From positions 87,327 through 124,890 of the forward strand of contig JH154669.1 of assembly GCA_000226015.1 (NCBI GenBank): 37,564 nt of DNA, written 5' to 3'. Below the pieces are notes generated by a model. It saw nothing but the letters and a program-made list of their open reading frames with translations. It ran no database searches and was not told the origin of the DNA. A program made the position numbers and the translations under genes. Each line of letters begins with the position of its first letter. The stretch's first letter is position 1. Below, in pieces: positions 10,198 through 21,417 of the stretch. The stretch is from Mnemiopsis leidyi. Lineage: Eukaryota > Ctenophora > Tentaculata > Lobata > Bolinopsidae.

Positions 10198-13100
10198 ATG
10201 ATAGAATAATTGATTAGTTAATGTATACTGAACAGAAAAAAACCATCCATAAGAAGAATAAGCCAGGGCTCAAACCGTCGATACTGACAATTAATTTCAG
10301 ATGCACAAAATATAGTAAATATTCGTTAAATTTAGATAACAAAGACGATACTGGTAGCGTGCGACCCCGCATGTTAAATGCTATGTTTTGCACAATATTG
10401 ATTCATCCTAGATCACAATCGTCAAAGAAATTAAGTAAACAAAGATGCGTGTCAAAGAGGAGAAAATACTTAATAATCTTGGTGCTATCTATGCGAATAA
10501 ACGACTTGCCGGGCGTTTTACGCTTCTTTTCGTGAATGATTAAGCGGAAACCAAGTACTGAAATTGAATTATGAACCATTTTTAAAACCGGAGTTGGTCG
10601 TTTGATAACGAGTTTTTCATGAATAGGCGGGTAATCAAGCGTAATGGTTCATTATCTCGTTTCCTCGCCACTTTAGTCATGAAATCGGCTAGACAGAAAC
10701 GAAACAGTTGCAACATTAGCAAAGAGGACCGCTCAAGGGTCAGCGGGAATATTCCAGAATGGATCGAGTAGCTCCAACAACACACAGCAACTTTTCTGAA
10801 AATTGAGAGGCAACTGGCCTCACAAGGCCCTGCCTTAATAACAGTAAGTTGTGTGACGCACAATGGCCAAGTCTATAATTATAAACCAGTAAAACAATAA
10901 ATGTGTCACTCCTGCATGTAGTACCAAAGAGGGTAGAATAATATAGACCACAGGAACCATATTTGGAGCTCGAACAAAATGAAGATCACCGAGAGAAAAG
11001 TTAGGCAGAAAAGCAGAAAAATCTGCCACCAGTCACAAGGAGCGGAAGTCTTCTGAATTATTCAAAAATGGAATAAATACCACACTCACAAAGAATATTG
11101 GAAAGTCAGAATGGAAACCTTTCCTTTTATAGTAGAGAGTTAGCTGTTTGTTCCTCTGTGGACTTGTGGTAATAAAAACAGGGTTGACTCCCCCACACGC
11201 ACGGTATTTTCGCTTCGCCTAAAATCCTAAGATTTCCACAACTGATAAAAACTCTCTATGCTAATATCCAGCGAAAACCACAGACAACGAACATAAATAA
11301 GAATAAAGACCACATAGAAAAAGTTAACTACTTAAGATCTATTTCCGACCTCTGGAAATAGAAACTCTGTTCTAAGGTATTCCAGCGTGGTGGAGTAATG
11401 GGAAAAACGGAAACAAACAAGCATGAATAATGGAATATATGCTTGACTGCTACAGCGCAGCAACTTTCATAACAATAACACATACTTAGATGGCGGTAAA
11501 GTGACATCTATAATAGCTACGTGGCAGCTGCTTGCTAATAATAACAGATCTCAAACAAAGTAGTAGTAAATAGCCCATATCTATTGTCACTTGTTAATGG
11601 TATTGAAATAGTATTTATAACACCAGCTAATAGCTATGTATAGCTATATATGTATGAACATTCGAAAATATAAACTTTATTCTGGAGAAACAGAGAAATC
11701 TTGGCAAGGCGGCTTCTGAATTTTGAATTAAGTAGAATTAAGTAGAAGGTGAACGACCTTCTAAAATAGATTAGGGTAAGGCGACCACGAGTTTTTTTAA
11801 CATACTGTCTAAGTCAGGGTGTCCACTGTCGGGTCAAATGTCTAAAATTGTTTGACCATATATCCATGGATTGACTACGATATTAACATTTTCTTGACAA
11901 TGAACATTGCTAAAATTCCTAAATGTTCATGTCGAATGGCCAAAGTTTTAAGCATATATGAGTTTTTTTACTGTTTACTGTTTGTATTCGGTAAACCGTC
12001 ACAAGGTGGCAGAGACAAGGCGGATTGTCGGAAAAAGACTATATCTAAAGATGTATTATAAGCACACCCTGTAGACTGTTCTACAGGTTAAGAACAATCA
12101 AGTTGCTATAACTTGATGATAATAACTCATTTTCAGCTTGTTCAGTTTGAAATGATTTACGCAGAGAGACGAGATTGTTCTGTGCTCGGTACAAAATGTA
12201 AGACCTGCGGTAGACTCATAACCATGTTACGTGCACCGTTATACAGCTTGTCCAAATATAAGGCAATCTTGAATTATTCAGTTTTAAATATTTTCAAGTT
12301 CTATCATTTATCCCGATTTTATTTGTAGATTATGGACCCGAACATCAAACAAAGAAAGTTAATATTTGAAAGAAAAACGGGTACTCGGGCTTACATCATG
12401 TTACCCAAAATTTTCTAGCAAATAGAAAATTTGATACATCACCAATCAAATTGAAAAACTGCCAGCTAGAGATAGTCGCAAGAACGAATACAGATAAGAA
12501 AAATCGGAGATAACCTAGCCTGTAAGTCTTAGAGACAAGTGGCGAATGGCTGAGTGATAACGAAAAGATAGCGCAAATTTGGCGGCAAGAGCGACACTAT
12601 TAGAGAATATGAGGGTGCCTTTGGCTCAGAGAAAGTTTCCAAAGAGTTCAATTTGAAAATATAAAGGGAGGGTAGTTCGGCGATGGGCACCAGGAAATCA
12701 TGTCTAGATACTCTCCAGTCTCCCTCCCCACACATAACCACAGATAATAATCGTCATTAGAGCAGTTATCGGATACTCTCCAGTCTCCCTCCCCACACAT
12801 AACCACAGATAATAATCGTCATTAGAGCAGTTATCGGATCCAATAAATATCTGGCTCATCAGCAGGTCAATTTACTGACAGTACTTATTATCACTGCTCA
12901 AATGTCAGGGAAATTGGACATGATGAATATTGGAGATTGGGCAGGTCATTTTCAGCAACATACTTGAACACACTGCATACAAGATACGGTGGGAGGGGTG
13001 GGGGAAGTGTTTGTACAATGTAGGAGGAGATCGGGTATCAGAAGCTGTTAAAACACGAGAGGGACGGTGGTTGATCGGGAAAATCTAAATTCCGTGAGCA

Positions 13101-14075
13101 GGAATAGGGAAGCCCCCTATTTAGAGCAAGAATTCGTCTGCAGGACCCAGGCAAAGTCATTTCATTAAAAGAGAAATGGCCATGTTTGAAAAAAGTTTCA
13201 AAATAGTTAACAATATACAAGTGCTGTTAAAAAAGAGTTCACAAAAACGAAAGTAACGCTCAAATGCCCAAATGCAACAATCTTGCCCACGATCTTCATA
13301 TTCTCAATACAAGAGACTATTTGAGCCTAGTTTAGACAGAGGAGGAAAAGCCAGGACCGTTTCGTCTGGGACATACCGGATACTATTGTAGTGGGATAAT
13401 ATCGTATATCCTGCCCGAATTGTAGTCGTTGTCATGGTGATCGACCATGTTGGGAAAGGTTAGTGGGAATTCTGCAACTTTTTCAGGGGCGAGGTTATGG
13501 TTTTTGCAGTGGGTCTGTTACAATAGCATTGTTTGGTGCAAGAGGCAGACGTTCTTAAGCAAGAGAATAATGGGCGAGGTTTAATTACTCAGACTAAGCG
13601 TACGCCAGGGTAACCAGAAGGGAATAGGAGGACAAGCAAAATTTGGTGAAGATGCAAAGTTTCACGACTGTTTTAAAGTAACCCAGTGCGATGGAAATTG
13701 AAGTTCGACAGTTTGAATTTGTGAAACCCTAGAGTGAACAGCACACCTAAAAGCCGTCCATTTGTGAAAATCAGGCACGCGTTTCTTGGCGTGTAAATTG
13801 CTATGTTGCTCATGAAGTGAAGCCTTAGAAGTGCTTCAGCCTTTAGACTTTTAGCTTGATATTATTAATGACAAAGTTGCCATGCTTGTCAGGCTTGAAG
13901 AAACCTTGCAACAGATATTGCTACAAATTTGAACTTATGGCTTTTACTTAGTTGAGACCAATCTTAATATGGTGGATTTTAATATCTTACAGTCTGTAGG
14001 TCGACAAGTACTTAAAGAAAATAAAACATCCTACGAGTACAAAATGATAAATGAATCTATTATACGACTATAAGA
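10198..14075. other. Non-coding stretch upstream of the catenin gene
   Basis: Apart from the exact 65-bp duplication at 12707-12836 (listed separately), I see only short chance frames. The minus-strand catenin transcript may have untranslated exons here. An 8-bp inverted repeat (CCTGTAGA/TCTACAGG) at about 12068-12087 is minor. Confidence 0.45.
12707..12836. repeat. Exact tandem duplication of 65 bp
   Basis: The segment beginning GATACTCTCCAGTCTCCCTC at 12707 is repeated from 12772 without a mismatch, ending at 12836 with the next GAT following. Perfect identity points to a very recent duplication or an assembly artefact. Confidence 0.93.
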
Positions 14076-14178
14076 AGTGACTATTATAAGAGTGACTATT
14101 ATAAGAGTGACTATTATAACAGTGACTATTATAACAGTAACTGTTATAACAGTGACTATTATAACAGTGACTGCTATA
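14076..14178. repeat. 15-bp tandem repeat (GTGACTATTATAACA type)
   Basis: About seven copies of a 15-bp unit near AGTGACTATTATAAC follow one another with small changes (AAG/AAC, ACTGTTATAAC). Since 15 is a multiple of three, short frames stay open through it on both strands, which explains the repetitive Thr-Ile-Ile and Tyr-Asn-Ser peptides there. Confidence 0.92.
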
Positions 14179-14593
14179 CGAGAGCATGGTCACAACACCA
14201 GAACAATCACCTTCAGTACTACAAACGTGTACTCCATCAGAGCATCTAACGGAGACGCATCGCAAGAGGAGAAGTACACGCTCGCATACATGGATTGCAT
14301 GCACGAGAAGTGATGAATATGAGAATCAGGTAATGAATAAATGTGCCGGAAATTGCGTCACACAACACCGTTAGCGGTTGTTTCCAAGGGAGCCGAGCCA
14401 GATGAAATGAAGGGGGTAATGCGCTAGCAAGGTGTGGATTTTGAGGGAGAAATATTTGAGGGCAAGACGAAAATATTCACCTGCAATTTAAGGAACGTGC
14501 CGACATTCCAGCTGCCAGAACGGGCAGCCGCTCAGGGAGACGAGAGAGGGACAAGTCCAGACTGAGTTTAGCCTGGTTCAGGGCTAAAACTGG

Positions 14594-14601
14594 TCACGTG
14601 A
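14594..14601. promoter_or_regulatory. TCACGTGA octamer next to the gap repeat
   Basis: One octamer of the recurrent E-box set, a few bases before the duplicated block. Confidence 0.4.
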
Positions 14602-14603
14602 CT

Positions 14604-14871
14604 GTTAGGTGAAGTAGAGGAACTGGTCACGTGCTCCCTGGAAGAGTAATGGAAGTGGAGAAAACAGCACTGCGCGAGAGTTATACTTCATGTTGAGGGA
14701 GAGGAGGAAGAGAGAGAGGAGGGAGAGAGAGGGGAGGGAGAGANNNNNNNNNNGTTAGGTGAAGTAGAGGAGCTGGTCACGTGCTCCCTGGAAGAGTAAT
14801 GGAAGTGGAGAAAGCAGCACTGCGCGAAAGTTACTTCATGTTGAGGGAGGGAGAGAGATGGGAGGGAGAGA
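14604..14871. repeat. Duplicated ~115-bp block on both sides of an assembly gap
   Basis: The block starting GTTAGGTGAAGTAGAGG occurs at 14604 and again at 14754, directly after the Ns, and both copies run into GA-rich simple sequence. They differ by a few substitutions and a 2-base indel (for example GGAACTGG/GGAGCTGG and AAAACAGCA/AAAGCAGCA). Each copy contains a TCACGTGC E-box. It may be a true tandem duplication or two alleles joined by the assembler. Confidence 0.85.
14744..14753. other. Assembly gap of ten Ns
   Basis: Ten unknown bases inside a GA-rich tract, between two near-identical blocks. The true length is probably not ten. Confidence 1.
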
Positions 14872-15166
14872 GGTTAGTATTAGTTGCGATATCGCTAAGA
14901 GTTGGGGGAGTGTCGCCAAACCAACGTGAGAATTGTGTGGAGAGAAAACCGTGATTAGCCGGACAGGGCAGCCGGACAGGTGGATATTAGGATATCGACG
15001 TTTAACAAGCAGGCTGATTTGTTTGGTGGACTTATGGTGGAGTTTATCACAGAGAGACAGAAATAGTTAACCTCCTTTTACCTACAACACAGGTCATCTT
15101 CTTGGAGTTATCTGCCCTCATAGCCACACACACGGGGTTGAAACACTGTTATTTTGACCTGTGTAG

Positions 15167-15286
15167 CAACACTACAAAAACAACTGTAAGAAAGTGCTAC
15201 AACACTACAAAAACAACTGTAAGAAAGTGCTACAACACTACAAAAACAACTGTAAGAAAGTGCTACAACACTACAAAAACAACTTA
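15167..15286. repeat. 33-bp tandem repeat, about 3.6 copies
   Basis: Copies start at 15167, 15200, 15233 and 15266 and are essentially identical (CAACACTACAAAAACAACTG then TAAGAAAGTGCTA). The last copy is cut short. The period keeps a plus-strand frame open, which would read NTTKTTVRKCY repeatedly before a stop; whether it is translated is unknown. Confidence 0.95.
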
Positions 15287-15385
15287 AACAATGACACTAC
15301 CACCACTCTACCCGTAAAAACAGGGTGGTCAGATTGAAAGCAGCAGGAGAAGAAGAGAGAGTGATCAACCCACAACCAGGCCTGC

Positions 15386-15419
15386 CACGTGAAAATGATC
15401 ACGTGATTGGTGACACGTG
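15386..15419. promoter_or_regulatory. Triple E-box with inverted CCAAT box
   Basis: CACGTG at 15386-15391, TCACGTGA at 15399-15406 followed directly by ATTGG (inverted CCAAT), and CACGTG at 15414-15419. The two outer boxes form an inverted repeat (GCCACGTG...CACGTGGC). Confidence 0.5.
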
Positions 15420-16228
15420 GCACTATCAGGATATACGGGCGGTTTCTTAACTAGGGCATAAAGAGATGCTCCTCATACCACCACGCCATTGTAGATACAA
15501 CAACATAACATGCGTCGTTTAAATAGGAAGTGAAGGATCTTGTGTCCATGTGATTATAACTCAGTATAAATACACAAGAGCTGTCTTCAGAGACAACTTG
15601 CAAGAAAAACCGCAAGAATTATAATGTTTTAGCTAAAAAGGAGACGTGCTCTTGATAATCGCTTTTTAAACTCGTTCTTGAGGAAATTACTGTGAGATTG
15701 GACGAGAATAAACTATTGAGATGAATAAAATCGGGAAGAGAAACGATTAAGATGAATAAAATCGTGAAGATGTTGGAAAGCAAGCTAATCGGACATATCG
15801 AGCCATTTCAGACGCCTTCGTGACCTGCATCTAATCATGGGCATAATACTCTGACGATTGTTCTAAGTTAATTGTTTGATGGGCCTTGATGAGGTATTTA
15901 ACTAGATAATAGGATCGTGCACTCTGGGGGACGGACCGACTGACAATCTCCTTCTCGCCGTGCCAGGACGCCGGAAATTTATCTCCTCAAACCGGGAAAA
16001 GGAACACAAGGAGATAATTGCGAGTAGGAATCAGTGAGAGGATTGTAACAAAGCAAGGTGGAGACACAGAGTCAGGACAAGTCTATAGGGACGTAAACCA
16101 GGGTTCAATCGGGCTAGCTGGGGCAGGGAGATTAATTAGCGACCTTTACAGCCAGCTTCATCCCGGCTAGATCTTAATTCTCGGTTGTAAGGTTTCTCTC
16201 TCTCTGAGCTGATGAGTCCGGTGTGTAA

Positions 16229-16236
16229 TCACGTGA
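16229..16236. promoter_or_regulatory. TCACGTGA palindrome
   Basis: It lies within the longer perfect palindrome TAATCACGTGATTA and is one of about 14 such octamers in the window. Confidence 0.4.
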
Positions 16237-18060
16237 TTACTCCTGACGATATCAATAGTTCTGTGAGAAGCTAGAACACGATAACAAGCTGGTGAAAATC
16301 AGCGGTAAGTAGCGGGTGTAAAAATTATAATCAAAGGGAGAATATGAGACCTGCTGTAGTGGGGATGAAATTAAATGAAATCAATCAGGTTTCGTCTCGA
16401 TGTACTCGAATTTTACCCCTACGCTACAAATTGCGAACAAATTTGTTTCTCTGCGGCAACGAATCGATTCTTAGGAAGTTCTTAATTTACGTCACGTCTA
16501 ACAAATTTGTACCTATAACCTAAGTGACATCCACGTAAATTTCCAGACAGAACAAATCGGGATTTTAAAACTGTCAGAATCTAATGCTAGACTAAACTTG
16601 ATTATCCTTGCGGCTGGCCCCAAAGTATCTACGTGCAACGTGCATGGAGAAAATCCTACAACGTTTGAAGTTTCAACACAACACCTAGAGAGTTGACTTC
16701 ACTAGATTTTAGACAACTTTGATGTTACGGAAGTGAAGCTACCACCTGTCCACAAAGCCAAATAATCAATCGTGGATGCTATTTTCTAGTGTATTCAATG
16801 ATGATAAATCATAAATTGCTACATTCTGACGCATTATTATGCAGACGTGATTTGCCATGAACATGGTATTTTGATTGACTCTAGGGAAAAGCTCAGTGAA
16901 ATTGGCGTAAAGTGCTCGCCAGGCAGCGAATCGGCGGAACTTTCAATATATTCATATTTTGTATTTCATAACCAGGAAGATTCTCATCCGTTCATTATGG
17001 AATGTACCTCATTAACCATGGAGCTCTGAGCCGCCCCGCCTTTTCATTTCCGATCGTTAAACCATAATGGATGAGAGTTGTCTGCTTGGGGATTTTAGCC
17101 AGAAAAAACAGGGGCGATTTATGGAGAGCGACCAATGCGTATGTGGGTTGAAGTTACATAAGAAAACCGGGCAAATGCTCGAGCTGAGCATTCAAATTTT
17201 AAGTTAAAATCATTGAGGAACTAAAGCTGGTTCAGGATAACGCCGCAACAAACTCCAACAAACCAAACTGATCAGTAACTCACTTCAAAGACACACACTA
17301 ACCCCAGTAAATATACCAATCGTTTACAGTCAAATCAACACGCCCCCTGATCCGGAATCAGGGGTTATCGGCTCACACAACAATACGGTAACACAGGGAC
17401 TGTGTCACGATTAGGGAACTTTCATCGGAAAGTAGAGTTAGAGAAGCATGTTTATTTTGGGATTAAAGTATGGACTATGGGTAACCCGGCTTTGATTAAA
17501 TAGAATGTAACATTGAAATTCGAATAACATTAAGTCTAATATGGTTATTTAGGTAAATGGTAACAAAGTATTTGAGAAAGCTTTTAAATATAAGTGTTAC
17601 AAATCCAATAACATAGAATTAGAGACCATCGATCGAACGACTTAATGTCCATGGCGAAAAGTGTTGTCGATGGGAATCTGTTGAAATAAGTGCACGGACG
17701 ATTAAAAAGCATTGTCATCAATACCATGCCCCCGGTTGTTAAACAACGGCCCGGATGGAACCATCTTGTTTGAACCGTGTGAGAATGTGAAAAATTAGAC
17801 GACCAGATGTCGAAATGAAGGTTTGGTTCATTTTAAAAGTTTGGTTAAACACAACATGAGGCGCCGAACGGCGAACATGGCCCGAAATCGCTTAAACGAC
17901 GAGAAATGGGCCAAATCCCACGTTTAAAACAAATCGGCTGTGAAGTCCATGTCAGGATTGCATTAGTGCTAATTCACCAAAAATCAAAAGTTGAAACTAT
18001 TCCATTAGGTCACAGTCCTAATTAGACATGTCGAGAACAAATCAGAACACGACATTCGAT
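16237..18060. other. Non-coding stretch, no gene seen
   Basis: AT-rich sequence without convincing exons or repeats on either strand. Confidence 0.45.
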
Positions 18061-18082
18061 CACGTGTCTCATCTGAGCCAAT
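18061..18082. promoter_or_regulatory. E-box plus CCAAT pair
   Basis: CACGTG at 18061-18066 and CCAAT at 18078-18082, a spacing similar to the other E-box/CCAAT pairs in this window. No gene start is assigned. Confidence 0.35.
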
Positions 18083-18373
18083 CGGAGGGAAGTGGTATCC
18101 GGAAATAGGTGTGAAGTACGGTAGTTTCATGACGTAGTGGAGTCACAAGTGCACGATTTTCCGCGGTCCGTATTATTGATGAAGGAGTGGCCGGTCTTGC
18201 ACGTCTCCTAGGACGCGGTTTTCTACTTAACAAATGTTACATTTGCACGTGCGATTAATATGTAAACTGTAGGATTAATCTGAAGCTAATATACCGCAAT
18301 GCGTATTGAGCCGAGAACTAAGAAATACGATAGCTCGTAAATTGATGATGCTTTCGTCCCTATCGGAAATGGT

Positions 18374-18616
18374 ATATGAGGTCTTGACGGACAAAATAAT
18401 TAAAATTTGATAAGCCACTACATAATCTATCTAAATTTTTCAATAAACGTTAGTGAAGCAAAAACTAGGAGTAAGGATAGCTCTGAACCGCTAAAACCTT
18501 ATCAGGGTATAATATGTCTCTATTGTGAATGATGTCATATGTCTTGACGGAGAATATAATAATTATCAAAGCCACAACATAATCTAACAAAACTTTCTCA
18601 ATTTTCCAATGAGCGT
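18374..18616. repeat. Diverged direct duplication, two ~80-bp copies
   Basis: Copies at about 18374-18455 and 18537-18616 share blocks in the same order: TCTTGACGGA, AATAATTA, AAGCCAC, ACATAATCTA, and CAATAAACGT/CAATGAGCGT. The period is about 163 bases. Divergence is substantial, so the duplication is old or the shared blocks are conserved. Confidence 0.7.
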
Positions 18617-19372
18617 GAATAACGGTTTAGTCGATCAATAACAAGTTACCACACTACTTTTGGCGAGACACTAGCTATGACAATATTGGTTAGCTATCAA
18701 TAATGTGAATGAAGTATGGAACGACAGACGATGTCGATAAATCCCTTATAATTATTGGATTATTATATTTTTGTTGAATTCAAGGATTTTATGAACTGAA
18801 CTTACGACGAAACATTAACTAACTGAAATTTATGAGCGCAATTACGATTGAATTAGATAAACCAGCTATTTTCTTTTAAACAATGGTACATCAATATTTA
18901 ATGAGACTCAAAGAGACAAGAGCACATTTGTGAAGATAAGAAATGTAAACATAACATTAACATTCCAGTATGAACTTCAATTTCCTAATTTCCCTTAAAT
19001 GGACACTCCACACTAATGCATATTGAAATTTATGATAGCATACTCTCGCGAATACCTTACACATTTAACATCGAATAGAATTAAATTGGTTGATTTGTTG
19101 ATCAAATTCGATGATAATCCAATCTATTCCAAGAGAGACGTTTGACCGATAAGCACATAAGCAAAAAGGTAACAGATGCCTTGGAATGAAGATCCCGTGG
19201 TATAGCTACTTGTAAAATGAGTAACAAGTAAGTAACTATTCTACTACAGTACAACTACATTACTACAGCTACACATTCCAGTATAACAACTTCAATAACA
19301 CACAGTACACACACAAGTATAGTCCGCATACACACATGATACAGCAGACTCGGTTAAGAATGTAGACCACAA

Positions 19373-19442
19373 TCACGTGACAAATAAACGGTTCTGATTG
19401 GTCATCGACCAGTCACGTGATTTAATCTCGATCAGTGATTGG
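19373..19442. promoter_or_regulatory. Two TCACGTGA octamers with two inverted CCAAT boxes
   Basis: TCACGTGA at 19373-19380 and 19413-19420, ATTGG at 19397-19401 and 19438-19442. This is the densest E-box/CCAAT module of the middle region. It lies 600 bases upstream of a possible plus-strand start exon (ATG at 20040 followed by GTGAGT). Confidence 0.5.
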
Positions 19443-20710
19443 TTAACGGACTTAAGCGGACATTAAACACTTAAAGGGTAGAGGAGTAAGCTCGAGCCCT
19501 GTACGCTTGAGGGTGATATTTGTAGACAGCTCCACCCGAGTTTATAGGTGAAACTGGTCACTGGAAGTAGACCTGTCAACTTGTAATGTCATAATAGAAC
19601 TATAAAACTTAGGAGAACAAGAACAGTGGTGGTTAAGGCTAAAATAGTGCGTCAGGTTAAACTATTAACAAAATGAACATTTTGTCATGCTCAACTTACC
19701 GAACGAAACTCACAGTTTCTTAGAAAATGAGCTAGTAGCAACTTAGGTTATAATATGCGACTAGTTGCTAGGAAATTGTTGACGGATTAAAACTTAAAAC
19801 TGAACGATAAATTGTTGAATGACGTAAGCTGCTGGAGATAATTGAAGTGCAAGTGAAACAGACATCAGACTCTATAGCAAGTTAAACAGCAGCAGAGAAG
19901 TTTAAATAAGATTATCACATTAAAACAAATGACGCTGATAACACTGTCATTAAATGTAGATAACAAATATAAATCTGTCTCAACAGTCAACTGACGGCTG
20001 AACGTACAAATAAAGTGTACAAACTGAGTTGAAGAAAGCATGGCTGACTGGTGAGTTTTGCCTTGAGGGTTGAATGTGTGGGTTTATAGGGCACGTTCAC
20101 AAAATTGAAGCAACTGTAAAGTATAGAGGAAAGTAGAGAGAGATCTACAAACAATAGTCCTGTAGTTCTAAATTCGGAATAGAAATCCCAATATAGTTTA
20201 TAAAAAAAGCAAGGACAATACTCAAACGGCTAGGGGAGGCAAACGTGAAAATAATCGCGGGTGTCATTGAGAAATGTATCAAATTTCAAACGATGCGGCG
20301 CGCCGCCGTGCCTTTAAACAACAATACTTCCGATAAAGATATAGTTACACACGCATCACGCAGATTATTCCTAATATGGTCATAAGTCAATATATGTTTG
20401 ATAGAGGATTCACTTTTATTATCACTATCTCTGCCTTTATCTGATACAAAATTTACAAAATCTGTCTTATCCTGCTCTGTCCTCAGACGGGAACCGAAGA
20501 CGACGAAACCACAAACTTGAACCAAAACTTTTGCTTCTTCACTTTTAACCGTGATTTTGCCTGACGTAACAAACCACTTATACGTGAAAGCAGGTTAGAA
20601 CAAGTTTCTGTCAGAAATCTGACAATAAGGACGAAGAAGTCCCTGCTGCAACGACGACATGCGATTTCCAGTGGAGCGCAACATTAGACCGACAAACCGT
20701 CAAGCGTCCT

Positions 20711-20741
20711 CCAATCTGAACTCTTCGAGCAAGTCACGTGA
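20711..20741. promoter_or_regulatory. CCAAT box and TCACGTGA octamer
   Basis: CCAAT at 20711-20715 and TCACGTGA at 20734-20741 (GTCACGTGAC, identical to the vertebrate CLEAR-type site core). Confidence 0.4.
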
Positions 20742-21389
20742 CACCGATTTAAACCAGCAAGCTGAAGCTAATTGAAATTTGAGTAGCAGTTCAACAATAG
20801 AAGATGTCATCGTATTTGGAGCTAGTGACAAAGTGATAACTGGAGAGAGTGATAACTAGAGAGGAAGGGGGCTAAGTATCGGAGTTAAAAGTTAAAACGG
20901 GGGCTTGTCTGTCTTCAGGATGTGTGCAGGATTTGGTGTGGTAGGTAGTTAAACAAGATATGTCTGGTTGTTTAAATGTTGGGTGGGTGGTTGAAATAGT
21001 TTGAAACGTCTCTCATATGACAAACTGCTAAACTGGGCTAGACACTAGTTGAGAAATGGACATGAAGCCAGTCTAATTATAGGACTGAAAGTAGTTCTAA
21101 GAACCAACATGCAGAATTATTTGAATTCTTCAAAAGCTTTACACGCGTTACCGGTTTTTAACTTGACAATTTATCAAAGTTATCACACTGAAGCTAAGAA
21201 ATAATAGAACCACCATAACTACAGTTCCAAAAAGGTGAGAGTTTGGTATTGGTTAGCTGGATGGACAAGGTCAGCAGTGGTGTTCCAGGGTGGAGTTCTA
21301 GCGAGCTGTAAACTGGAGAAAATTAACACTATCCAGATCTCTCAATTTCTACAAGCGGCTCCGGGAGCTGCTAAAATAAGATATAACGG

Positions 21390-21417
21390 TCACGTGACAT
21401 GGGAATCACGTGATTGG
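21390..21417. promoter_or_regulatory. Two TCACGTGA octamers and an inverted CCAAT box
   Basis: Octamers at 21390-21397 and 21406-21413, with ATTGG overlapping the end of the second (21413-21417). Confidence 0.45.

Noticed and set aside
14068-14313. Short repetitive peptides on both strands
   Set aside because: They are a by-product of the 15-bp tandem repeat, whose period is a multiple of three.
16205-16255. CTGATGAGTCC resembling a hammerhead ribozyme core
   Set aside because: The second conserved part (GGAC-CGAAA) is missing; the segment continues into CGATATC, and no closing stems I or III are present.
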